Source: Chitinophaga sp. CF118 (GTDB taxonomy: Bacteria > Bacteroidota > Bacteroidia > Chitinophagales > Chitinophagaceae). From it: a DNA stretch of 64,000 nt. The notes below the pieces were generated by a model, which saw only the letters and a list, made by a program, of their open reading frames with translations, was not told where the DNA came from and did not search any database. A program made the position numbers and the translations under genes. The stretch lies in NCBI RefSeq assembly GCF_900112615.1, contig NZ_FOMK01000009.1:1-64000 (forward strand). The letters run 5' to 3'. Shown in pieces: positions 47,597 to 55,795 of this stretch (position 1 is its first letter; each line of letters begins with the position of its first letter).

Positions 47597-49018
47597 TTAT
47601 AATTTTAAAATTTCAAAAAAAACATCTCTATACTTCGGTTCGCCATACTGATTACGCTGATTATAATAGAATATTCTCTCTTTGTTTGTATAAATAACCT
47701 CTTTTTCTACTAAGGAAGCTTTAAACTCGAGGTATCGTCGATTCAAAGGCTCATATACCGGATTCTGAAATAACAAGTATTTAGGAGTATAGGGAAATCG
47801 TATTTTTATTCTGTTAATATAAGTAATTATTTTATCTATTGGCAAGTGCTCGCTTGCAAATACATAGCACGCATTTAAAATTATACAGGAGGAGTTTTCT
47901 AGATAAAACTCGTCTATTTGTTCTATGTCTGTACAAAATTCTATTGTATTTGTACTAGGAAATGCAACATTTGTCATCATTTCTTTTCCTTGCTGCTGCA
48001 TAGTGATAGATATATCTATTCCGAAGTAATCAAATATACTCGGTAAGCCTGTTCTTGCATATATATACTCAACAAATGCCAGGCCAGAGGTTGCAGGACC
48101 ACATCCAATATCAATAAATTTAATTTTGCCATTTGTCTTGTAAAAAAGATCCAATAGCTTGCTTCGCTCAAAAATGCTTAATGAGGAAAAATAATGCATC
48201 CTCATATTACAATAGCAATATAATTTTACTACTTGTGTAGACGTTAATGTTTGATATCCAAGATCGAAATTTGCTTGACCCTTTTTAATTACTTCTTCAG
48301 CAGCCTGTTGTATAGAATATCCAAACAAATCGTTGTCTTTAACGTAAGTGATAAACGTCTCTAAGAAAATTGATTGTGCAAATAATGTTGGTATATGTAT
48401 TTTACCATTGTCTTTAACAACATCAATATCAGGTAGTTTACTTAATTCTTCAGCTTTGTGCTGTTTTAAAAGTGGATATTTTTCATTTAGTACATTATCC
48501 TCAAATAGCGCAATTACTGCTGTTTTATATTTTTCGGGTAAATTTCCGATGCTAATAGTTTTATACTCATGTAAATCGCTTAATATTTCATAAGTATAAT
48601 CATCGTCTCCATCATCAAGGGCAAGACTTAATTTGCTTAAATAATTCTCAAACTCATCAAGATGTAATTGATATGTATTATATCTTTTATAATGCAACCA
48701 TGCTGACAAGCGTCTTTTAAAAATGTTTCCTTCTATATTTGTAGTGCATGTATCAACGTATTGCCATTTATTTGCCTTTTTGAAGAAAAAAGCAAGATGT
48801 GTATAAAGAGACTGTATTTCAGGAGTGTTAATTTCCCAATCAGCAAGGGACTTCTGTGCTAATGAGCTTATTACTCTTTGAAAGATTTTATTTGTCTCTG
48901 TCGATGGATGGGCCTGCAAAAAACATAAACGCATTCCATTTTCGTTATCGGTAACGAAACGTATAAGATTGTCACTATCAAGTAAAACTACATTTTCTAA
49001 TAGGTCTTCTGGTTTCAT
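47597..49018 (-). CDS. SAM-dependent methyltransferase-like protein with helical N-terminal region
   Basis: The 473-aa protein has a helical N-terminal half without recognised motifs and a Rossmann methyltransferase core: KIKFIDIGCGPATSGLAFVEY near residue 290, FGIDIS (acidic end of strand 2) near 322 and ILNACYVFASEHLP near 375. The substrate is unknown. Its start codon directly abuts the stop of the upstream gene and the AlkB gene begins 4 bp after it, so translation is coupled. Base composition is as AT-rich as its neighbours. Confidence 0.75.
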   Translation of the reverse strand: MKPEDLLENVVLLDSDNLIRFVTDNENGMRLCFLQAHPSTETNKIFQRVISSLAQKSLADWEINTPEIQSLYTHLAFFFKKANKWQYVDTCTTNIEGNIFKRRLSAWLHYKRYNTYQLHLDEFENYLSKLSLALDDGDDDYTYEILSDLHEYKTISIGNLPEKYKTAVIALFEDNVLNEKYPLLKQHKAEELSKLPDIDVVKDNGKIHIPTLFAQSIFLETFITYVKDNDLFGYSIQQAAEEVIKKGQANFDLGYQTLTSTQVVKLYCYCNMRMHYFSSLSIFERSKLLDLFYKTNGKIKFIDIGCGPATSGLAFVEYIYARTGLPSIFDYFGIDISITMQQQGKEMMTNVAFPSTNTIEFCTDIEQIDEFYLENSSCIILNACYVFASEHLPIDKIITYINRIKIRFPYTPKYLLFQNPVYEPLNRRYLEFKASLVEKEVIYTNKERIFYYNQRNQYGEPKYRDVFFEILKL

Positions 49019-50833
49019 TTACCATTCTTTATGTTGATTGCTTAACTCAATTCTTTGGATTAGTTCTTTAATGTTAAGTTTGTTTGATTGGGCGGCTTCT
49101 ATTACATCCTCTTTCTTAAATTGGATAAAATATATTATCATTTTAGGATTCAGTATGATTTCGCCGAAGTTACCATAATGTCTATTTATACCATTTCTAA
49201 AGCAAAATATGCCAACTTCTGATACTACAGGAATATTAGAGGGTAGCTTGCTAAATATATCATTGTATTGATCTAATACGGACTCCTTTTTTAATAAATA
49301 TAAATATTTACCAAAAATCTCTTCAGCCTTAAAAGTGTATCCATTAGGTAATTGCTCCGGTTTTTTAATCCATTCTTTTTTTATACTATGGGCTTCAATA
49401 AATGAAGTATCAATTACTGACGAGAAAGATGAAAAGCAATTCCGGAAAATGGATTCAATGACAACATAATCTAACATAGTTGTCATTTCAAATTTCATAG
49501 GAACACGTTTGGGAGAGTCGATATATCGTGCAAACACGGGGTCAGATATTGAAATCCTATCCTCATGGTTCCTTAAGGTTTTATAGCCAAAAAAATATCC
49601 TAATAAAGCAAAAACATACTCACCATAAATAAGTGCAATAAATCCAGGCATATCTAGACGTGAGATAGACTTATTTTCAGAATTTATATTAGCGTAGCTT
49701 CTCAATAAAGCAAATAGATATAGTGAAAATTTATCTGCGTCATTTTGAGATAGAATTTTAGATAAAACATTTTTTCTTTCCAAGCTTTTGGAAAGAGATT
49801 GTAAGATGTTTATTGATGCCTTTGTAAACTCTTGATTTTTAGAGAAATTGATTAACAATTCTTGAAACTCCTGAATGTCTTCATCAGAAAAATTTTTGGA
49901 TAGAGCCACTCGTTGAAAGAGCCAATTTAATAACGGGTTCTCAATACTATTGTTTACATTAAATAATTGCTCATAGAATGAAACTATTCTATCATTTTTA
50001 ACCGTCTTTAATGGCATTGCATCATTTAGAGCTTGTATTGCATATAAATAATGATCTGGAATGGGAGAGAGGGCATTTGTTCTGTTCGATAGCAGTAGTG
50101 AATAATTTTTCAAAAAAGCAAATGTGCCTAATACTTTATCATATTTTAGCAATTGGCTGCTATAATCTATCTTAGATTGTTCTCCAGAAAAATTATGAAA
50201 TTGCACTGCTTGCAAACCTGCGGGAAAATGCTCAACAACCAATGAATCGGGAATTATGCCTCCATCATTAGATAATGCTGTTAAAATAATATCATTTTTC
50301 ACTTTTGTGTCGGACGCATACATGCATTTAATGCGAGAAATTGGAATAGGCCTAAAGTAATATGCATGATCATTTTCTATGGTAAGATCAGAGTATTCTT
50401 CACGGGCAAAATTTATATCAAGAAGGAGAACAGAATTACCGAGATTTTCAATGTAGCTATTAGAAAGAATAAAACCATTTGGTATTATTGTTTGAACATC
50501 CACAAATGCTCTATTTGAAATATATTCAGCAGGAGCAACTATACCAGAACCGAAAATTGAATAAATATTGCCTACGTGAATCTGTAAGTATACTGGTTTT
50601 TCGAAAGTAAAGGAAGAGAATGCTGTCTCAGAAATATTGCTATTTTCGCTCGTAATATCCTTATCCTTTTCGGGTTCGGTAATTACCCCTTCTTTTATGT
50701 CAGTTGTTTTTGAATCAATATCTTGATTCTCTGTAATATTGGCCTTTTCAGTATCGAATGCCAGTTCTGTAATATCTTTTTCACTCTTTTTTTTCTTAAT
50801 ATTCATCTTATTTCTATCTTTTGCCATGATCAA
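49019..50833 (-). CDS. Unknown 604-aa operon protein
   Basis: I do not recognise this protein. The first 75 residues are charged low-complexity (MNIKKKKSEKDI, then Glu/Asp/Asn-rich). About 80-240 is beta-rich (YLQIHVGNIYSIFGSGIVAP), and 260-600 helical with a hydrophobic patch LIYGEYVFALLGYFFGY near 410. The ATG at 50833 is followed closely by one at 50827. It sits between helicase and methyltransferase with 59-bp and 0-bp gaps. It may be the structural or target-recognition part of the system. Confidence 0.65.
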   Translation of the reverse strand: MIMAKDRNKMNIKKKKSEKDITELAFDTEKANITENQDIDSKTTDIKEGVITEPEKDKDITSENSNISETAFSSFTFEKPVYLQIHVGNIYSIFGSGIVAPAEYISNRAFVDVQTIIPNGFILSNSYIENLGNSVLLLDINFAREEYSDLTIENDHAYYFRPIPISRIKCMYASDTKVKNDIILTALSNDGGIIPDSLVVEHFPAGLQAVQFHNFSGEQSKIDYSSQLLKYDKVLGTFAFLKNYSLLLSNRTNALSPIPDHYLYAIQALNDAMPLKTVKNDRIVSFYEQLFNVNNSIENPLLNWLFQRVALSKNFSDEDIQEFQELLINFSKNQEFTKASINILQSLSKSLERKNVLSKILSQNDADKFSLYLFALLRSYANINSENKSISRLDMPGFIALIYGEYVFALLGYFFGYKTLRNHEDRISISDPVFARYIDSPKRVPMKFEMTTMLDYVVIESIFRNCFSSFSSVIDTSFIEAHSIKKEWIKKPEQLPNGYTFKAEEIFGKYLYLLKKESVLDQYNDIFSKLPSNIPVVSEVGIFCFRNGINRHYGNFGEIILNPKMIIYFIQFKKEDVIEAAQSNKLNIKELIQRIELSNQHKEW

Positions 50834-50892
50834 GTATTTTTGAAATTAGAAAGGCAGATCATCTAATATATTATCCAAAGGGGGCTCTAAAA

Positions 50893-52098
50893 TCATAGAA
50901 AACCAAGAATCCTAGGTTTTTGATTATAAAGCACATATAGCAAACTCCTTGCTCTCGTACACCCCACATAGTAATGATTTGGTGTAGACCATGTTTTAGC
51001 ATTACCTTTCGCGTCTTTATCCGGGTTGCTATTGTTAGGTTTATAGTTGTTTAATGCCCAATCAGATTTTTCAAATAATGGCATGATAACTATATCAAAT
51101 TCTAATCCTTTGCATGACTCAAAGGTTAGAATAAAAGGCGTTTTTAATCTTGTTTCTACAATAATTTTATCCGCATGAGGCATGTTGCTATAATAGTAAG
51201 AGAAGGAGCGATCGTCCGGAGTATTATCTGCACACGAGTAATTATTACTCTCCAAAAACTCTTTTATAATTTTAATTTGAGGACTAGTGTGTACTAGTAT
51301 TCCAATATTACTATTAGGATTTTGTTGTATTATTTGAAGGATAGTTGATAACTGTTTTTGTTCTGACAAATTGCCCATAATCTCAGGTTTTTCACCAACA
51401 GGAAGCTCGTCAATATCTATTTGTTGAACATTATCATCCTCAGGGACAAAATTTCTAGCAAAATCAAATATTTCTTTTGTGTTTCTAAAATTTGATGTTA
51501 AGCCTTGACGAATTGTTCGTTCTTGCTCATATAATAGGTTGAAAATTACATCATCAGCAGGGCCAACATAATGGCCTTGTAAATCTTGGGAACGATCTGC
51601 ACCACAGGACACTTTATTCGCCAGCTCATAGGATGCTGCTAGTATTCCTGGCCTCAAATCTTGAGATTCATCTATAAATAGCTCGCTATATTTTTTACCG
51701 GCAAGGTGTAAAACAGAAAAATTTTGAAAATTAAGTTTGATAGCCTCATCAATTTCTGCTGTTAATTGCTCATGAAAATTCGCTCCATACCATTCAAATA
51801 CGGAAGCAACTTTAGTGTTAATAATCTCTTCTATTTCATGCTGCTTTAAAAGTGGTAGCCTTATATCCGCTTGCTGACGTAATGTGCCACGAACCGCAGA
51901 CATTAATGTTCGATTAAATGTAAAAAAAATTGCGTTTTGGTCTTCCATTATCTGGCGTAGGAACCGGAATAGAGATACTACCGTTTTGCCACTACCCGGG
52001 CCTCCAGTTATAAGCATCGGACGGCGATCGTAATAGGCAACCTGTTGCAAATCAGTTAAATCATTTATAGAAGGTAATCTGAATTTAAAATCAGGCAT
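50893..52098 (-). CDS. Compact UvrD/Rep-like SF1 helicase
   Basis: The 401-aa protein has the SF1 motif set: Walker A GGPGSGKTVVSLFR near residue 32, Walker B LFIDESQDLRPG near 147, LTSNFRNTKEIF near 205, TFESCKGLEFDIVIM near 325 and YVGCTRARSLLYVLY near 376. It lacks the large 1B/2B inserts of replicative UvrD enzymes. It is the first structural gene of the four-gene operon, 132 bp after a small XRE regulator on the same strand. Helicases of this size are frequent in defence operons. Confidence 0.85.
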   Translation of the reverse strand: MPDFKFRLPSINDLTDLQQVAYYDRRPMLITGGPGSGKTVVSLFRFLRQIMEDQNAIFFTFNRTLMSAVRGTLRQQADIRLPLLKQHEIEEIINTKVASVFEWYGANFHEQLTAEIDEAIKLNFQNFSVLHLAGKKYSELFIDESQDLRPGILAASYELANKVSCGADRSQDLQGHYVGPADDVIFNLLYEQERTIRQGLTSNFRNTKEIFDFARNFVPEDDNVQQIDIDELPVGEKPEIMGNLSEQKQLSTILQIIQQNPNSNIGILVHTSPQIKIIKEFLESNNYSCADNTPDDRSFSYYYSNMPHADKIIVETRLKTPFILTFESCKGLEFDIVIMPLFEKSDWALNNYKPNNSNPDKDAKGNAKTWSTPNHYYVGCTRARSLLYVLYNQKPRILGFL

Positions 52099-52230
52099 AA
52101 AGTATATTTTAAATTATCCCCTCGCGTAACATGAATTGCTAAAATTATTAGTAATATTAGTTCAATTTTAAGTCATTTTGTATTAAAAATGAAAATAGTT
52201 ATAATAAGGGATGGATAAAAGGTCTGCTTT

Positions 52231-52449
52231 TTATGACTTATAGTTTTTCATTGAACTTAACAAATCTATTGCTTCAACGTTCAAATGTTTAGCAATTTCA
52301 AAAAGGGTCTCTATTTTGGGCTGTTTAAAATTCCGACACCAAGTAGAAACAGTGCCTTCTGTTACGCCAAGGTCTTCCGCCAACTCTTTATTCGAAACTC
52401 CTTTTTCAGCTAAAACGGCTTTAATTCTATTGTATTTAGGTTTGTTCAT
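52231..52449 (-). CDS. XRE family helix-turn-helix regulator
   Basis: The 72-aa single-domain protein has VSNKELAEDLGVTEGTVSTW (residues 18-37). It is closely similar to the 71-aa protein at 60610. It lies upstream of and parallel to the helicase operon, so it probably regulates it. The promoter side (52450-52656) holds a TAGTTC/GAACTA dyad and three ATTCTA repeats that could be its operators. Confidence 0.88.
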   Translation of the reverse strand: MNKPKYNRIKAVLAEKGVSNKELAEDLGVTEGTVSTWCRNFKQPKIETLFEIAKHLNVEAIDLLSSMKNYKS

Positions 52450-52512
52450 TTCTAATGAAGTCTCTTATAATCTAAATATAGCAAAAGAATAAAGCATTGA
52501 CTTTAAACCAAT

Positions 52513-52656
52513 TAGTTCAAAAAGAATGATAAATGATTCATTTGGAACTATATTTAATTCTAAAAGGTTGTTTTTTCGTTTATTTATTTTATTTTTGATT
52601 CTAATAGGATTTAAATAGATTCTACTGGAATTATTACAAAGCCTTTAAGCGTTATA
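52513..52656. promoter_or_regulatory. Repeats upstream of the XRE gene
   Basis: TAGTTC at 52513 and GAACTA at 52545 form an inverted repeat around a 26-nt AT-rich core. Three ATTCTA-containing repeats (ATTCTAAAAGG, ATTCTAATAGG, ATTCTACTGG) follow within the next 90 bp. All lie between the XRE gene and the RNA-like element, making this a likely regulator binding region. It is AT-rich, so chance matches are possible. Confidence 0.4.
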
Positions 52657-52754
52657 ACAGATAAGAATTAAATATTCACCTATGGTATAAATCAGTTAGT
52701 AAAACTACTTTTGCAATCTTCAACGTATTTGAAGCTTGCTTCTTAGATTCTCAC

Positions 52755-52886
52755 CTGCGAACGTAGGAAATTCAAATGGGATGAGATCAGGAAGTTAAAG
52801 CCCAAGCTATGGCGCGGGCTCTTCTTGACCATTCCCAAACCTTCCTACGGGTCGCAGATGGCAAGTTGAGTTCTGCGTCTTTTTTT
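52755..52886 (+). ncRNA. Structured RNA with switchable terminator (riboswitch-like leader or sRNA)
   Basis: An outer stem CTGCGA/TCGCAG and GTAGGAA/TTCCTAC closes a long hairpin with inner pairs TCAGGAAG/CTTCTTGA and GCCC/GGGC. The strand TCGCAG can instead pair as CGCAGA with TCTGCG (52872-52877), giving a terminator hairpin directly followed by seven T. So folding of the long stem excludes the terminator, as in attenuators and riboswitches. It precedes a histidine kinase gene by about 90 bp on the same strand. No known riboswitch class is recognised. Confidence 0.6.
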
Positions 52887-52979
52887 ATATTTCCCCCTCT
52901 GCTCTTGCTGCAATTCTCTTGCTTAAATATTTATGTTAATCATTACTACAATGCTATTCCCAATAGGATATAGCTCTCT

Positions 52980-53744
52980 ATGTCATTAACTCTCAAAACA
53001 TCTATTATGTTAGTAGCAACAAATCCCCCATCCGAATCAATCCCACAAACTGATACAGAAACAATGCAAACCTTTATGGGAATGCTCGCCCATGAGATGC
53101 GCACACAAATAGCGGGTATCTGTACCGCCAGTAACATGTTATTACAAGAGAAAGGTAGTACAAAGAATAAGGGCTTCTATCTTTCATATATTAACTCTAT
53201 GAGCCTAAATGTATTGCATGTCTTAAATAATATGATGGCATCGACAACTGTTGTTGACGGTAAGCTGGATATAAAGCCAATGCAAACAAGCATCCATATC
53301 CGCAAATGGTTAAAATCTCATATCCACCAGTATGACCTGATTACAGCCTCCAGATCAATAAAGATCAAGACTATGGCTCGCCGTACAGTGCCGGAATATA
53401 TTACCACAGATGTTATAAAGCTCGGCCAGATACTGAAAAATCTAATAGACAACGCTTTAAAATCTGCGCCAACCGGGACAAGTATCTCCATTTATCTTAA
53501 TGCTTTAGGAGGAGATCGTCTTCTGTTTATGATAGCAGACCAGGGAAGGGGTATTCCTGAGGATAAGACTCACCTGCTATTCCAGCCATTCCAGCTATTA
53601 GATCAGGGGCTTGCCGGAACAGGGTTAGGTTTATACATCAGTAAGCTATATGCAACCTCCTTAGGAGGTGATATTATGCTTGGTAGTAATGATGAAAGGG
53701 GAACCACATTTTTATTGCTGATAGCAACCCAGGCTGATGCCTGA
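52980..53744 (+). CDS. Soluble histidine kinase
   Basis: The 254-aa protein has no membrane helix. HisKA motif GMLAHEMRTQIAGICTASNM (residues 33-52) contains the phosphorylated His. The HATPase domain has LKNLIDNALKSAPTGTS near 157, IADQGRGIPEDK near 185 and GTGLGLYISKLYA near 215. It has no sensor or response-regulator partner nearby. Similar small kinases recur near recombinase islands in Bacteroidota. The upstream structured RNA may control it. Confidence 0.88.
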   Translation: MSLTLKTSIMLVATNPPSESIPQTDTETMQTFMGMLAHEMRTQIAGICTASNMLLQEKGSTKNKGFYLSYINSMSLNVLHVLNNMMASTTVVDGKLDIKPMQTSIHIRKWLKSHIHQYDLITASRSIKIKTMARRTVPEYITTDVIKLGQILKNLIDNALKSAPTGTSISIYLNALGGDRLLFMIADQGRGIPEDKTHLLFQPFQLLDQGLAGTGLGLYISKLYATSLGGDIMLGSNDERGTTFLLLIATQADA

Positions 53745-53795
53745 TTATTCCAAAGTCTTATTGCTAATCAAACTACAAACTATTAATCTATAAAT

Positions 53796-54704
53796 ATGCT
53801 GACTACGTTCCAATACTTGCCACAAGGACAATTACCCCAGCTTATACAATTAGTACAAAAGATAGTACGAGCCATCCGCCCTAACAAAGTTATTTGCTAT
53901 GGTAATCGTATTACGACCATGCAGGGTTGGAATTCTTTCCTGGAAGAAGATACTTGTAAGACTGTAATACATCCCACGTATGACTTCCTGATCTTAACCA
54001 ATGATGGTGAAAAACGAGCCGATCATGAAACTGTCCAGATAGCAGAACAACAAGCAACCCCATTGGGTTGTGAGGTAACAGTTATTGTACAACAACTAGG
54101 CGCAGCTAATAAAGCATTGGAAAATGGCAGCCGGTTTATTTCTACCGTTTATCGTAAAGGGGTATTGGTATATGACGGTGATGGCTTACCGTTAACAATA
54201 CCTCCAGAGGAACCAGATATAGCTATTTTAAGAAACAGAATAGAAACGAACTGGAATAAATGTTTTGGGATTGCACAATGCTTTTTCAAGACAGCAACCT
54301 ATTGTTTTGACAATGGATGGTATGAACAAGCTACTTTTGACTTGCATCAGTCAGCACAACATACCTGCATGGCAATGCTGAAGGCTTTTTCCGGTTACCG
54401 GTCTAATACACATAACCTTTCCCGGTTACTAGCGTTAATCACCACTTTCTCTTATCAACCGATAGCTATTTTCCCTTGTTTGACAGAGGAGGAAACCGAT
54501 CTTTTTAATACATTAAACAGAGCATATTCAGAGGCCCGGTATAATGAGAAATACACAGTATCTGCGGAGACAGTTCAGATATTAATGGAGCGGGTGGCCA
54601 ATTTATTAACTCTCGCACAAAGGCTTTATGAGGAGAAATTACTTAGCCTGAAAAACAGCCAACCTATCTTATTCCCATTAAACGTAGCAAATGAGCCAGC
54701 CTGA
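53796..54704 (+). CDS. Nucleotidyltransferase-HEPN fusion protein
   Basis: The 302-aa protein has an N-terminal segment (about 10-120; ICYGNRI) that looks like a degenerate minimal nucleotidyltransferase, lacking a clear GS...DxD. It then has a C-terminal HEPN domain (about 150-290; helix WYEQATFDLHQSAQHTCMAM and RSNTHNLSRLL). MNT-HEPN combinations act as toxin-antitoxin or nucleotide-processing units. The gene overlaps the next XRE gene by 14 bp, suggesting joint regulation. Confidence 0.75.
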   Translation: MLTTFQYLPQGQLPQLIQLVQKIVRAIRPNKVICYGNRITTMQGWNSFLEEDTCKTVIHPTYDFLILTNDGEKRADHETVQIAEQQATPLGCEVTVIVQQLGAANKALENGSRFISTVYRKGVLVYDGDGLPLTIPPEEPDIAILRNRIETNWNKCFGIAQCFFKTATYCFDNGWYEQATFDLHQSAQHTCMAMLKAFSGYRSNTHNLSRLLALITTFSYQPIAIFPCLTEEETDLFNTLNRAYSEARYNEKYTVSAETVQILMERVANLLTLAQRLYEEKLLSLKNSQPILFPLNVANEPA

Positions 54705-54948
54705 AATCAACAAGAATAATCTTGCACAGAAATTGGATCGTTACCTGCAATGTATAGGGAGCAAAATGTTTGAATTGCGGAAAAGCCGTAATAAAAGCAT
54801 AAAGATGGTTGCGAAGGCTACAAGAATGTCCACCGGCATAATTAGTAAAGTGGAAAAGGGGCAATATGATAACCTTTGTCTATCAAGATTACTCCGGCTT
54901 TGCAGATACTATGAAGTGAATATAATAGATATAGTATCGTGTGAATAA
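54691..54948 (+). CDS. XRE family helix-turn-helix protein
   Basis: The 85-aa protein has ELRKSRNKSIKMVAKATRMSTGIISKVEKGQYDN-type sequence across residues 26-58, a Cro/CI-type domain. It overlaps the end of the MNT-HEPN gene by 14 bp and may repress this operon. It is followed by 317 bp without a gene (54949-55265), in which I see only AT-rich sequence. Confidence 0.85.
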   Translation: MSQPEINKNNLAQKLDRYLQCIGSKMFELRKSRNKSIKMVAKATRMSTGIISKVEKGQYDNLCLSRLLRLCRYYEVNIIDIVSCE

Positions 54949-55265
54949 AGTTATAATACTATTTTAACTGGTTCTCGAATAAGATTGAATGGAACGCAAA
55001 TAAATTTAAAGATTTTCAATAGGTGGGCAATGTGTAATCGACATGCGGTCGATAGGTAGGCGATAGCACAGAGTTTGATTTTATAAACCGGTTGATATAT
55101 TGTAAATAATCTGATTGTGTTCATTTTCTTAGCCAAAATGATTGCCTAAAATAACATTCTTTGACACAATTTGGAAATGTTTGACATTCTTGTAAACGTT
55201 TGAGCATAAGTGTTAAAGTGATTTTTTGCGCCATCGTAGTTTTGATATGCATAAAACATATCAAC

Positions 55266-55496
55266 ATGATTAAACTTACAAAAGAACAATTTGATGTACC
55301 GTCCGGCATTATGTTAGAAGTATGCGGATTGATTTGCGAACATGAGCTACAACATGCAATCGTGGAGGTAGACGAGGATGCAGATACGATCAGTCTTGAA
55401 ATACAATATTCCAAGCAGGACCGGGAGGTGATTCACCAAATAGAGGATCTGATAGCAGATAACAGTGAGGACGATGATGATGACGACGATGAATAG
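55266..55496 (+). CDS. Small acidic protein
   Basis: From the ATG at 55266 the product has 76 aa (MIKLTKEQFDVPSGIML start) and ends in an Asp/Glu run (SEDDDDDDDE). An upstream TTG at 55200 would add 22 mostly hydrophobic residues and is less likely. No family is recognised. A clear terminator follows. Confidence 0.6.
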   Translation: MIKLTKEQFDVPSGIMLEVCGLICEHELQHAIVEVDEDADTISLEIQYSKQDREVIHQIEDLIADNSEDDDDDDDE

Positions 55497-55505
55497 CCTT
55501 GTTTA

Positions 55506-55545
55506 CAGGAATGAGTGCATTAAATGCGCTCATTCCTGTTTCTAT
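55506..55545 (+). terminator. Terminator after the small acidic gene
   Basis: CAGGAATGAG and CTCATTCCTG form a 10-bp stem, extended by an inner TGCA/TGCG-type pairing, followed by TTTCTATTT. Confidence 0.8.
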
Positions 55546-55576
55546 TTAATGTTCATTCACTATCATATCCATTAAC

Positions 55577-55795
55577 ATGAAAGGACAGATTTCAACCAAT
55601 AGACTACACGACATAACAGTAGAAGAGGTCAGAGCATTGAACAGTTTTAAAGACTATTCGACGGAAGAAATAGAACAACTCATTCACACAATAAAAGCAT
55701 TTACCCTATTGGGGTACACCGTTTTCATGAAGCAGCTTGAAACCGGGAAAGTAATAGACATATTAAGTATCAAACACAAACAGAAAGCAGCATGA
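55577..55795 (+). CDS. Small recombinase-associated protein
   Basis: The 72-aa protein has ITVEEVRALNSFKDYSTEEI (residues 13-32), then IKAFTLLGYTVFMKQLE. Its last four bases overlap the recombinase start (ATGA). The 45-aa ORF at 62290 before the second recombinase has a related sequence (ITLEQLRQFAGFENITEQEG). The shared position and pattern suggest a conserved partner, perhaps a directionality factor. No family is recognised. Confidence 0.72.
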   Translation: MKGQISTNRLHDITVEEVRALNSFKDYSTEEIEQLIHTIKAFTLLGYTVFMKQLETGKVIDILSIKHKQKAA

